A DNA stretch of 64,000 bases from Ophiosphaerella korrae (Eukaryota > Ascomycota > Dothideomycetes > Pleosporales > Phaeosphaeriaceae), in NCBI GenBank assembly GCA_028456385.1, contig JALNQF010000027.1:248001-312000 (forward strand). The letters run 5' to 3'. Shown here one piece after another: positions 11,379 to 22,261 of the stretch. The notes under the pieces are model-generated. The model searched no databases and was not told the origin of the DNA. It saw only the letters and a program-made list of their open reading frames with translations. Made by a program: the position numbers and the translations under genes. The first letter of the stretch is position 1, and the number at the start of each line of letters is the position of its first letter.

Positions 11379-13578
11379 ATGCGCATGCTTAGCCTGGCCT
11401 GGGGTAGCGCGGGACGATTCATCCAGAGCAACTGCAGATCTAGGCGGGGTGTCTCGCAGCCCAGACGTAAGCTCGATATGTTGGCGCGCATCCTGCAGCA
11501 CACACACGCGACACATGTAGCCGTCAAACTCACCCTGCCAGTCTCCAGAGCTTTTCATTCCTCTCCCGTGCTGCGTGCTGCTATCGACATGGCCAAAGTT
11601 GACACTACGGAGCGCCTTGGGCATCTCCGCAAACTCATGAAGGAGCGCAATGTCGACGTATACAGTATTGCACATCCATTGAAGCTTCACACGGGCACAT
11701 GGCTAATGCATGGTAGTGGTACCTTCAGAAGACAGCCATCAGAGCGAGTATATTGCACCCTGCGATGCACGCCGAGGTCAGACCCCCTGCACCAGTCCCA
11801 ACACACCTATTGATCCCCTCCAGCATACATCAGCGGCTTCACTGGCTCGGCGGGATACGCAGTCATCACGCACGAGAAGGCTGCGCTATCTACAGATGGC
11901 CGTTACTTCAACCAGGCCGAGAAGCAGCTGGATGGTAATTGGGAGCTGTTGAAACAGGGCATTCAGGATGTGCCGACGATACAGGATTGGACTGCAGACC
12001 AAGTCGAAGGCGGCAAGGTCGTAGGCGTGGATCCGAGTGTGGTCACAGCCGCCGATGCGCGAAAATTGGCCGAGAAGATCAAGAAGAAGGGCGGCGAATA
12101 CAAAGCTGTTGACGAGAACCTGGTCGACCTGTTATGGGCGTCTGATCGGCCAGCTCGCCCAAGCGAGAAGGTCATTATTCAGCCGCTCGAGTACTCTGGC
12201 AAGTCCTTCGACGAAAAAATCGAGGATTTGCGCAAGGAACTGGAGAAGAAGAAGAGTTTGGGCTTCGTGGTGTCCATGCTAGACGAGATTGCCTGGCTAT
12301 TCAACCTGCGAGGAAGCGAGTATGGCTGCCTACACTCACACACGGCTAACACTGACTTGCTACAGTATCCCTTACAATCCAGTCTTCTTTTCCTACGCCG
12401 TCATCACCCCAACAACGGCAACCCTCTACGTTGATGAAAGTAAGCTACCTGAAGATGTCAAAAACCATTTGAGCGACAAAATCACCATCCGGCCATATGA
12501 GGCCATTTTTGAAGAGGCCACGGCGCTTAGCAAGGAGGCATTCGAAGCCAGCAACGAGACGGACGCTAAGAAGAAATTCTTGACGTCCACGCGTGCTTCG
12601 TGGGCATTGAACAAGGCACTTGGAGGCGAAGATAAGGTTGAGGAGACCAGAAGCCCGGTGGGTGATGCCAAAGCCGTTAAGAATGAGGTCGAACTCGACG
12701 GCATGCGACAATCTCACATTCGTGATGGTGCTGCCATCACCGAATACTTTGCCTGGCTTGAGGACCAACTGATCAACAAAAAGGCCACGCTTGATGAAGT
12801 GGATGGCGCTGACAAGCTAGAGGCGATCCGAAAAAAGCATGATAAATTCATGGGCCTCTCGTTTGACACCATCTCCTCTACAGGACCTAATGCTGCTGTC
12901 ATCCACTACAAGCCTGAGAAGGGTGCGTGCTCGGTCATTGATCCCAAAGCGATCTATCTCTGCGATTCTGGTGCACAATACCACGACGGCACCACAGATA
13001 CTACCCGGACACTCCATTTTACCGAACCGACGGAGATGGAGAAGAAAGCCTACACCCTCGTGCTCAAAGGCAACATTGCGCTTGAACGTGTCAAATTTCC
13101 CAAAGGTACAACTGGCTTCGCTTTAGATTCAATCGCTCGCCAGTTCCTGTGGGCCGAAGGTCTCGACTATCGCCACGGCACTGGACATGGCGTTGGGTCC
13201 TTCCTCAACGTCCACGAGGGGCCCATCGGCATCGGCACCAGGGTACAATACTCAGAAGTCCCGTTGGCGGTCGGCAATGTTATATCAGACGAGCCTGGAT
13301 ACTATGAAGACGGCAAGTTCGGAATTCGTATTGAAAACATGGTTTTGGTGAAAGAAGTGTCGACAAACCACAAGTTTGGCGACAAGCCGTATCTAGGATT
13401 CGAGCACGTGACATTGACTCCACATTGCAGAAACCTTGTGGACATGAGTCTGCTCACGGAAGACGAAAAGAAGTTCATCAATGACTATCACAAGGAGGTA
13501 TTTGATAAGACTAGCAGCTACTTTGAGAATGATGGTCTGACGTTGGAATGGCTGAAGCGTGAGACAGCACCATACTAA
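11379..13578 (+). CDS. Xaa-Pro aminopeptidase P (M24B metallopeptidase)
   Basis: Cleaves the N-terminal residue from peptides that have proline second; a dinuclear manganese enzyme. Exons 11379-11664, 11717-11776, 11824-12319 and 12366-13578 splice to 684 residues. The two N-terminal creatinase-like domains come first, then the catalytic pita-bread fold with the metal ligands: [12 protein letters not shown] (two Asp), GTGHGVG (His), [17 protein letters not shown] (two Glu). The shared junctions recreate the family sequence [21 protein letters not shown]. Three starts are possible: 11379; Met34, which opens a basic, Ser-rich leader with RAFHSSPV, typical of a mitochondrial cleavage site; and Met71, which gives the 614 residues usual for fungal cytosolic AMPP. 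Dual targeting is an inference. Confidence 0.95.
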
Positions 13579-14151
13579 GAGACGGAATCTTGGCGCGGAC
13601 ATGCAGCTGAGCAGCATAGTTTCCAGGCGTGCAAACAAGGTAAGCATTCGCATCGCATTGGCGCAAATCCAGCATGGCATACATCCAGCAAGGTGCTCGG
13701 CGTTCCGCGCGTTGAATAACTTTTCGGCTCCGTTATCGCAATTCAGAGTCGAGGTGTCCCTGGTCATCAGGCCACCGCCAAACAAATGATTCCCAATATC
13801 AGTCTGACTAGTCGCGGCAATTCACGGTGCTCATTTCAACCCTTAATGGCGCTTACCCATCGCGTGTGTCAAAGACTCTATGCGGGGTTCTAGATGCATT
13901 GCGCCGCGCGGACCACCGCGGGGCAAGCCACGGCTTGTTATCCGGTGGAGGGGTCATGGAACTGTGCACGGGCAAAAAATTGTCTGTTGATGCCGCGGTG
14001 CAGTCGTGCTGATAATACGCTCATTGAGTCATGCCCAAGATCGCTGTCTCTTACTTAATAATTTTTCTATTTTCACGCCCCTCCTCTCCTTCATAAACAC
14101 TACTTCTGCCCCTCGATCACTCAATTGAAATTCTAGATCTCACATCACCCA
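13579..14151. other. Intergenic region and PDX1 promoter
   Basis: 573 bp between the aminopeptidase stop and the PDX1 start. It contains a CT-rich stretch just upstream of the PDX1 ATG (about 14078-14112), common at fungal core promoters, and the TGAGTCA element listed separately. No gene seen. Confidence 0.6.
14025..14031 (+). promoter_or_regulatory. TGAGTCA element (Gcn4/CPC1-type) upstream of PDX1
   Basis: A perfect TGA(G/C)TCA heptamer 121 bp upstream of the PDX1 ATG. Gcn4 in yeast and CPC1/CpcA in filamentous fungi bind this palindrome during amino-acid starvation, and yeast SNZ1 responds to Gcn4. The site is short and other copies occur in the window by chance, so function is inferred from position and gene. 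Confidence 0.45.
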
Positions 14152-15175
14152 ATGGCTACCGAACTCCCGACTACGAACGGCCACAGTGCCCAGGATGGCG
14201 AGAACAACTTTGCGGTCAAGGCTGGTTTGGCTCGAATGCTGAAGGGTGGCGTCATCATGGATGTTGTCAACGCTGAGCAGGTGTGTCCAATTGCCACTCA
14301 TACTTTCCAACAAGTATATACTCACATTACGCAGGCCCGGATAGCAGAAGAAGCCGGCGCCTCAGCCGTCATGGCCCTCGAGCGCGTCCCAGCCGACATC
14401 CGTATCCAAGGCGGCGTAGCCCGCATGTCAGACCCAAAAATGATCAAAGAAATCATGGACACAGTGACCATCCCCGTCATGGCCAAAGCCCGCATCGGCC
14501 ACTTTGTAGAATGCCAGGTACCCAACCCTTCCCCCCTCATCCATATACCCATATACTCACTCACCACAGATCCTCGAAGCCCTCGGCGTAGACTATATCG
14601 ACGAATCCGAAGTCCTCACACCCGCCGACGCAACCCACCACGTCGCCAAACACCCCTTCCGAATCCCCTTCGTTTGCGGCTGCCGCAACCTCGGTGAAGC
14701 CCTCCGCCGCATCTCCGAAGGCGCAGCCATGATCCGCACGAAAGGCGAGGCCGGCACCGGCGACGTCATCGAAGCCGTGCGCCACATGCGCACCGTCAAC
14801 GCTGAGATTGCGCGCGCAAAAACCATGTCAGAAGAGGAGCTCCGTGTCTATGCCAAGGATCTTCAGGTCGATTTTGCGCTGCTGCGCGAAACGGCAAAGC
14901 TGGGACGGCTACCCGTTGTCAATTTTGCGGCGGGCGGCGTGGCGACACCCGCCGATGCGGCGCTTATGATGCAGCTGGGGTGCGACGGCGTGTTTGTTGG
15001 CTCCGGCATATTCAAGTCGGGCGATGCGGCGAAGCGCGCAAAGGCGATTGTCCAGGCTGTCACGCACTACAAGGATCCGAAGGTCTTGATGGAGGTCAGT
15101 ATGGATCTGGGCGAGGCTATGGTGGGGATTAACTGTAGTGATTTGGGGGAGCGCGAGAAGTTGGCGGGGCGGTAG
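14152..15175 (+). CDS. SNZ1: Pyridoxal 5'-phosphate synthase, PDX1/SNZ subunit
   Basis: Synthase subunit of the DXP-independent vitamin B6 pathway: combines ribose 5-phosphate, glyceraldehyde 3-phosphate and ammonia (from the PDX2/SNO glutaminase) into PLP. Exons 14152-14280, 14335-14517 and 14570-15175 give 305 residues, the normal size. Active-site features of the TIM barrel are visible: IMDVVNAEQ (Asp), VMAKARIGH (first Lys), [10 protein letters not shown] (second Lys) and the phosphate-binding [14 protein letters not shown]. In yeast SNZ and SNO genes are divergent neighbours; here no SNO partner is adjacent. Also known as pyroA in Aspergillus. It converges with SKP1. Confidence 0.97.
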
Positions 15176-15771
15176 GGCGGCGTAGTGTGGGGGTTTGGGG
15201 GATGTAGATGGCCTGGAAGCACTCGGGCAGTTGGTGTTCGTGTGGTACAGATGCCTGGCGGAGGGGTGATGCAGATCTGCGGTGCGCAGGAGGCGTGCAC
15301 AGGTACAAGTTTGGGTCCGGGCTGCTGCGTGCCAAATGTGCTAGATAGACTTTATTTCAACAAATCAAGTACTCGCTATCATCTATCAGTCACAAGTGCG
15401 GTTGTCGGCTCCCCAAGCCCACGGCTATCGTGGTCGTGGAGATTACCTAATACCACGCTACATGCTGCACGGGCCGACATCACATATTCACGGCGATGGG
15501 AAAGGTAGAATTTGATTGTTTGGATTGATTTTGGGTAGATGACTACGTACAGATGAGGATTGGGCAAGGGACAGAATGCTGTGTGCCCAAGCCAAACGCC
15601 GTTGACTTCAACCGGCGTTGCCCGAAATCATCGTATACTGGAGAATGACCGAAATCGTCGTATACTGGAGAATGACTAACGCCTAACTCCGCAGACAGTG
15701 GTGGGGCCGCCGTCGTAGCTGCCCACGCTGGAAGGGGTTGCACGTAGGGAAAGAGAAGACCGGGGCTTCGT
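15176..15771. other. Convergent intergenic region, PDX1 / SKP1
   Basis: 596 bp between stop codons. Apart from the tandem duplication listed separately it shows no gene; it likely holds the two 3' UTRs. Confidence 0.6.
15622..15675. repeat. Two-copy 27-bp tandem duplication
   Basis: Bases 15622-15648 and 15649-15675 are the same 27-mer (starting CCGAAATC, ending GAGAATGA) with a single A/G difference. It lies just 3' of the SKP1 stop codon, so it may sit in the SKP1 3' UTR. The near identity suggests a recent duplication. Confidence 0.85.
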
Positions 15772-16378
15772 CTAGCGATCCTCAGCCCACTCGTTCTCGC
15801 GGCGGATCTGCTCCTCCTCCTCCGGTGTGAAGTCATTCTGGATGTTGAACGTCTTGCGGATCTCGTCGGGGGACTTGCCCTTGATCATGTTGGCGACGGT
15901 CTTGCAGCCGACGTCAAGCAAGGCTTTGATGTCGAGGTAGTTGGCGGCCTGTATGTTGTTAGCGAGCACCTGCGCGGAAACTGTGGTTACTTACGAGGAT
16001 GATCTCGAAGAGCATCTCTTGATCGACTTGCATGAACTTCTGGTCCCACTCGTCGATATCGGTGGATTTCTTGCGCGAGTCATTGTCGTCGTCCTGGGTG
16101 GCGGGAGGATCATCTTTGTGGTGCTGGCACCACTCAATAACCTTTTTCATGACGGCCTCATTGACCTGTTTGCTGTTAGTTATGTTCTGCACAAAGAAAT
16201 AGATGCGGCAGGTGCGTACATTTGGGATGGGGATGGACTCTTCGGTCTCGCCACCCAAGTCCTCGAGCAAGTTCTTGATGAGAATGGAGCGCTCGGCGAC
16301 CTTGCGATCAATAGTCAAGGGCTGGTTATCTGAGGTGGTGAGGTGAACTTGTTTAGCTGTGGCTGCTGCGTCTGTCAT
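15772..16378 (-). CDS. SKP1: SKP1, SCF ubiquitin ligase adaptor
   Basis: Links cullin-1 to F-box proteins in SCF ubiquitin ligases. Exons 16378-16220, 16165-15995 and 15948-15772 splice to exactly 168 residues. The N-terminal BTB/POZ-like fold starts with [11 protein letters not shown] and [12 protein letters not shown], followed by [15 protein letters not shown]; the C-terminal F-box-binding helices carry [23 protein letters not shown] and end in the conserved [16 protein letters not shown]. The product is called SconC in Aspergillus, a repressor of sulfur metabolism. An F-box relic about 29 kb away is unrelated in position. Confidence 0.97.
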
Positions 16379-17404
16379 GGTTGCTGTAATGTGTAGTATG
16401 GCCGTATGAGGCGGGGTAAGTGGTTGTATGTGGAGTTGGGAGTGGTTGGGTTGAGTGTTGAAGAATGCGCACGCTGTTTGTAGAGAAGAGTGAGGCTATG
16501 GGAAGATTTCAGAGCCTTTATAATAGCCCAAGTTTGTTGCACAGTGCATGAATGACAATGGAAGGCCGAAGGCAGAAGCCAGGCGCAGCGGCGGAGTCAA
16601 GCCGTGCCATACCCGAAGCGGTATAGCGGCAGGCTCCAATCATTGGCTGAGACGGTCTTGTCAGTCCAAACAAACAACTCTGTTAGCTGTTGAGTGTTTG
16701 TTTCTGCCATGCTATGAAAGAGCTGCGAACCGTGCTGCTTGTAAAGGCGCCCTCAGGTTGGGTTGTGCGCCCTTTGGTGGGCGTACCGTACCGTCAAGCA
16801 TTACCCTGGAGAAGTGCTTGACCATCTCTGTATCGACACAGCGCAGCACCTAACATGGATGCTTGACTATGGCTCGTGTGCATGATGCACATAGTAGGTA
16901 GTATCAGGATCGCTGTCTGGAAATAATGGCTTGGATTGTGTGCACTGCCGCAAATAACTACAGCACCGTTCTGGGCTAGTAAAGATATTGCCTAGAAACT
17001 AGTCAGCTCCTCGTTGGATTGCATATCACGTGAGCGCAACACCACAACGCAAGCGGCGGAATGAGGCTAAAATCCGAGCCCGACAGGCGGTTGGTTGCAG
17101 CCAGATATGAGATATCCCATCTGATCACGCCGCCTGATAGGGCTGTCTGATGCACTACTTGTAGCCCAACTGTCCACATCATGTCCACGCTGATTCCAAC
17201 GGTGCACGAGTCGTCTTGCCACACGAATCATTCGTCCACCGTCATCAGCCCCCCTATTTAGGTGGTCACGGCGACTGGTGTTTGACAACAGTCAGCCTAA
17301 AAGTTTCGCTGGCCTGACGCTCTTCCGGACCACTTCACGACAACAGACATGCACCTGTGCCGCCCTGGTGAACTCGACACCGGCGCACCCCACCCGCACC
17401 CACC
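16379..17404. other. Divergent intergenic region, SKP1 / SMP3
   Basis: 1.03 kb separating two genes that point away from each other. Short open frames here have unremarkable composition. No regulatory element I can support. Confidence 0.5.
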
Positions 17405-19117
17405 ATGTGGAGGAGAGTCTACTTCCTGCTAATTCTCGTGCGCATCTTCTTTGCGCTGTCGCCGAGCTACCTGCACCCGGACGAGAATTTCCAGGGCCCC
17501 GAGGTCATCGCTGGTATGTTCTTCATCTATGTGCCTCTGTGTGCGGTCGCGACTGACAAAACTGCGCAGGACGTGTCTTCGCCTACCCCGTCCACGAAAC
17601 CTGGGAATTCACATCTGCCAACCCCATTCGCAGCACCTTCCCGCTATGGCTCGCATACGGCTGGCCCATGTATATTTTGCGCTGGCTCTGGGAGGGCTTT
17701 GGCTATGATGTCTCGCCGTCGGTTGTCTACTGGACACTGCGTGTTCTGATGCTCACCCTCAGCGTTGTCATGGAGGACTGGGCCGTCCACGAACTCGTCC
17801 AGTCGCCCCGCGCCCGGCGTGTTGCCGTTCCGCTGGTCGCCTCTTCCTATGTGACATGGACGTTTCAGACCCACACCTTCTCCAACAGCATCGAGACGTT
17901 GCTTGTGAGCTGGAGCCTGGTCTTGATTCAGAGAATCGTGGATGACAAGGTGCGCTCGCCTCGCTTCGGTCCGTTTTCGGCTCTGGCCGGATATGCAGCT
18001 AACGTAAGGTGCAGAAGCGCTCTAGCATTCTGGCTTCGTCCATGTTGGGTTCCATAGTAGTTGTCGGTGTCTTGAACCGCATCACCTTCCCAGCCTTCCT
18101 GCTCCTGCCGTCCCTGAGCCTGCTCCCACATTTTCGGCGCAAGTAAGTAGACCGACCACTCACTATTGACTACCTACTGACTTTATCAGGCCATTTTCCT
18201 TTGTTTTTCTCACAGCATGCGCCTCTTTTACAGCTTTCGTCGCCATCTGTGTAGACACAGCGTTCTATACCCCTGGCGAATTCCAATTCGCCCAGGTCTT
18301 TGACAAACCAGTTCTCACTCCGCTCAACAATTTCCTTTACAACTCAAACTCTGCCAATCTGGCGCAGCACGGTATCCACCCGTGGTATCAGCATGCCTTG
18401 GTCAACCTTCCCCAGCTACTCGGACCCGCCTTCCCATTGCTATTCTTCTTGCGCCGAGCGCATCTAAAACCTATGCTTGTGTCGGCCGTCTCAGGCGTTG
18501 CCCTCCTCAGCATATTTCCCCATCAAGAGGCCCGGTTCTTGCTACCGGCCATTCCACTCATTCTGTCCTCGATCCAGGTCCCCGCCCCTCGCTTCCAGAA
18601 GGCCTGGGTTGCAACATGGGTCATTTTCAACGTTGCCATGGGAGTGCTGATGGGCGTCTACCACCAAGGTGGCATCGTTCCGGTCCAGATGCACATTGCG
18701 AAGACGGACGAAGTGGTCACCAACGCATTCTGGTGGAAAACATACAGCCCTCCAATCTGGCTATTGAATGGCAAGAATGAAAATCTAACCACAATCGATC
18801 TCATGGGCATATCCAGCGAGCAAATGCTGGAAAGGCTCAAGGACGTTCTACCAGCATGTGGGCTGCAAAATCTGCCTGAGATTGAAACGTCCGGCTCGAC
18901 TTATTTAGTCGCGCCACGCTCGGCTGAGGTACAGGCATCTTATATCGACCACGACACACGTGAGGACATCGCTCTCGCCGAGGTTTGGAGTTACCGGAAA
19001 CATCTCAATCTCGACGATATGGACTTTGCAACAGATGGCTTCTGGAAGACCATGGGTCGTGTAGTCGGCGATCGAGGGCTCGTGGTATGGCGAGCGTCCA
19101 AGAACTGCCAGAATTAA
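17405..19117 (+). CDS. SMP3: GPI mannosyltransferase 4 (SMP3, GT22 family)
   Basis: ER enzyme that adds the fourth, side-branch mannose to the GPI core from dolichol-phosphate mannose. Exons 17405-17513, 17570-17949, 18015-18142 and 18190-19117 give 514 residues, almost the size of the yeast protein. The acidic catalytic motif [10 protein letters not shown] sits in the first lumenal loop near residue 25, followed by the [13 protein letters not shown] block. Many hydrophobic helices follow, with the family segments [21 protein letters not shown] HGIHPWYQH and PHQEARFL. In fungi this step is needed before ethanolamine phosphate is added to the third mannose, so it works in the same pathway as LAS21 at 3.2-6.5 kb. 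The third intron position was chosen because DDK joined to KRSSIL keeps the frame. Confidence 0.95.
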
Positions 19118-19435
19118 ATAAATTCAATAGGGGGAGGGGGGCTTGGACGACTGTAAGCCGCAACTAAGAGAGGTGTTCGGGCAACTGTAAGCCCCAACTC
19201 ACAGCTGCCTGAAAGCCCCTCATTCAAAAAGGCAAATTCTACTGAGGGATTTCTATGATGACAGTCTCCCAGCAGCGCCATCTCTCTGCAACGTCTCTTT
19301 TTCAGTTTCAAATCAGATACCCACTTGCCATAGCTTTCATAATTCTAAATCTCCTTACTACATTAAAAACCCAGCACTGCATCTATCAACCGCATCTACG
19401 CTCATTCCATACGTTATACAAATAATTATACAAAT
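19118..19435. other. Convergent intergenic region, SMP3 / PGS1
   Basis: 318 bp between stop codons. A repeated CTGTAAGCC(G/C)CAACT string near 19151 and 19184 is the only pattern seen. No gene. Confidence 0.5.
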
Positions 19436-21346
19436 CTACAACGCCCCTCCCAACACCCGCACAAGCCACATACTCAGTCTCACACTCACCCCAACCTTTC
19501 TCTCCGCCTTCTCAAACTCCTTCTCATCAACTGCTCTCGCATACTCTCCAAGCCACGCAACCTCCTCGCCCAGCCTGCGCCTCAGCCCCGGATCCGAAGT
19601 GGTAATTACGACATTCGCTTCTAGGTCCAGCTCGTACGCGCGCTTCGTGTAGTTCGACGATCCTACAACCGTTAAACTTGGATCCGCCCCTGCCCTCTTC
19701 GTTACCTCCCCCGTCTCCCCCTCCGTCGTCTTCCCCTCCTTTGCGTCCGGAAACGCAACCCACAACCCCTTTGCATGATACGTCCATCCCCCTTCCTCCC
19801 CAATCTTCCCCCGCCGCCACTCCCTCAATCCCACCCTCCCCTCTAACCCCTCCATCCTCACCCGCCGCACAAACGTCTTCGCAAGATGCGTGTACGCATC
19901 CGGCAACATGCCGCTCACCCCGCGCGACCCGAAAAACCCGTTCGCATGTGGGTGCGCCGTCAGCACCGTGCCGCGCGCGGGCTGCGTGGCGAGCAAGAGG
20001 CGGCGAAACGCGGGCGTCATATTAAAGTAGCCGGCGGTGAAAGTCCAGGAGGAGTTTTGCAGCGGGGGGTTAGATAGCGCGGTGAGGATGCGGGTGAGGG
20101 CGGGGAGTTCGGTGGAGGTGGGGAGAAGAGGGACGAGCGAGAGGATGGGGTAGATGGATGTTGAGGACGCTGGGGGTTTGGGAGGGTGGGTTGGGACAAG
20201 GAGGTATGAAAGGTGTTTTGCTGCCGCGGCGCGGAATTGCGTTGGTGAGGATAAAGGCGAGGGCGCGGCGTTGGCGGACGGCCAGGACATGGTGTATCCT
20301 GCGGGCGCGTCGTCGGGCTGGACGTCGAACGCGAGGGCCGCGACGCCGGCGTGGATCCGCGCAAAGTACTCTGTCAGATCTGCGCAGCGGAACAGGTGGT
20401 ATCTGTCTTGGCGGTTGGTGAAATAATCGCTAGAAAGGTTTGCGCCGCTGATAATAAGCTCATCATCAACACCATACAGCTTCATGTGCTGCAGGCCCCA
20501 GCCCTCGTTGATGCGCTTGGGGAGCACCTTTTTGCGCAGGCCTGTCAGGTTTGGCGTGTGGTACATGCGGATTTCGACTCTGTGGGCGCCGAATTCGGCG
20601 ACCAGTGGCGCGAGGAGCGAGGCGGAAGAGGGGGAGGGTGTTTCGCGGGTTCCGCGCAGGGCGTCTGTGAGGAAGGAGATGCGAAGGTTGGGGTTTTGGG
20701 TGAGGGCGGTGTGGATGGTGGAGATGAGGTCGTGCTCGGTTTTGCCGATATAGAGGGTGCTGAGGAAGATGCGATGTTGGGCTTTGGAAATTTTGTCCTG
20801 GGTGGGTTAGGTGGAGTTGTTTTTTTTTAGAATGGATTGGGGATTGGGTGCGAGAAGTTGTGATGATATCATTTGAAAGAGAGGAGAATGGGAATGAATG
20901 ACAATACGACTTCGTAGTTCATACTTAGAAAAAAAGATATTTTTTTTTGGCGTAACGTAAAGAGATGAAGAGATTAAATAAGTAGTAGGATGTCTTTTTC
21001 TCTGATTAGGGAATTTGATGACATTGAAAGATATGCGTAAAGAACGTGCATTTGAAGCAGATAAGAATCCTGAACCTACTTTGAGAGTTTGGTAGAATTC
21101 GGCCGGTGTCTTGATAATAGTGATCTGCTCAGGCTGAATTTCAAATCTTGGAGCGATCTTGTCTAGTTCTGTTGTGATTGTGGCCAACATCGAAGCCTGA
21201 CTTTGGGGCACTGAAGTAGCCATTGGAGGTGTGTTCGCGGTTGAGAATCTTCTCGCAGTCCTCACAGATTGGCATGAGAAACGAATAATTTTTCTTGATG
21301 CAATCCTGGGCGCTTGAGCCCTTATCAAGCCTCGTATTATCATCAT
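19436..21346 (-). CDS. PGS1: CDP-diacylglycerol-glycerol-3-phosphate 3-phosphatidyltransferase (PGS1)
   Basis: Makes phosphatidylglycerophosphate, the committed step to cardiolipin, in the mitochondrial inner membrane. Two exons, 21346-21080 and 20797-19436, separated by an unusually long 282-nt intron, splice to 542 residues. Both phospholipase D-type HKD motifs are present: HMKLYGVDDELIISGAN in the first half and YHAKGLW with SNYTKRAYELDLE in the second. The N terminus (MMIIRGLIRAQAPR, then RTARRFSTA) looks like a mitochondrial presequence. An ATG at 21385 in the same frame is possible but shortens the shared promoter. Divergent from the complex I subunit gene starting at 21519. Confidence 0.93.
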
Positions 21347-21518
21347 ATGACAAACTTGGACTGTTGTCAAGATCACTATCGTCACTCTCCTGGAAGTTTT
21401 GATGAGCGGGAGACAAGGATAAAGAGGCTAGCGCCCGATTGGGACAGGTTCACAGATGCTTGGCATCGTCAATCGCAGCGACATCTAACTCTACAACTAC
21501 CGAGCAGACAACGCCGCC
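21347..21518. promoter_or_regulatory. Bidirectional promoter of PGS1 and NDUFA12, with an inverted CCAAT box
   Basis: Only 172 bp separate the two start codons. ATTGG at 21438-21442 reads CCAAT on the minus strand, near the middle, a candidate site for the HAP/CBF complex that drives respiratory genes. Shared control of the two mitochondrial genes is inferred. Confidence 0.45.
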
Positions 21519-22261
21519 ATGTCGACGCTTATGAGGACATTGCGCAATTTGCGCCGAGTTGGTATCAAAGTATGTATCATCCACAGCTTCAATCGCTTTT
21601 AGAACACTCATTGACCCCTCCTCGCAGGACTTTTGCCATCAAATGGCGGTAGGTGAACACCGGGAAGCTCCAACCCCCACGCGTAAACTCGACTAACTCA
21701 AGCCTCTCGCACCTATAGCATATCGGTATGCATGGTTAAAGATACTGGAAGGAAGGGTGGACGGGCTAACCAAGTCCAGGTGATACCAAAGCCGGCGCAC
21801 TGATTGGCGTGGACAAGTACGGCAACAAGTACTTCGAGAATTTGAAGGAGGAACTGCCTCGTAAGCACGAAATACAAGAAAATCAAACAATCAGGCTGAT
21901 AGAGTTGTAGTGAGGACGCGTTGGGTAGACTACAAGGACCACGAGTTCGATCCGTATGCGGCCCCTGGACGGATTGTACAAGACAAAGGCTAACTCTCCG
22001 ATAGTTCACAAATCGAGCCTGGTTGGCACGCCTGGATGTCATATATGGTTGATAAGTCACCTGCAGAAGACAAGTTACTGCAGCGCCAGCTTCGCGTATG
22101 GGAGCCAAAGGAGCACAGGCCGACATTAACTTGGACTCGATCGGGCTACAAGCCTTACAGCACGTAGGTTGGCTGGTCGGATGCTTTGATTGATACTGAC
22201 GATTACCAGAGTTAAGAGCAAGTATTCAGCATGGACGCCAGTGGTCAAGGCACGACAGTAG
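21519..22261 (+). CDS. Complex I accessory subunit NDUFA12/B17.2
   Basis: Accessory subunit of NADH:ubiquinone oxidoreductase on the matrix side of the inner membrane. Seven exons: 21519-21569, 21628-21648, 21719-21725, 21780-21860, 21911-21953, 22005-22163 and 22210-22261. They total 414 nt and encode 137 residues. The exon order rebuilds the family signature: RTLRNLRRVGIK, HIGDTKAGALIGVDKYGNKYFE, RTRWVDYKDHEFDPSQIEPGWHAW and the C-terminal PYSTVKSKYSAWTP. The second and third exons are only 21 and 7 nt long, and no exon is long enough to stand out as an open frame, so ORF-based annotation will miss the gene. Every intron has GT and AG ends. Human NDUFA12 mutations cause complex I deficiency, which supports its role. 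Confidence 0.93.

Noticed and set aside
19678..20426. Pro/Ser- and Arg/Ala-rich plus-strand frames within PGS1
   Set aside because: Shadows of the GC-rich PGS1 exon on the opposite strand.
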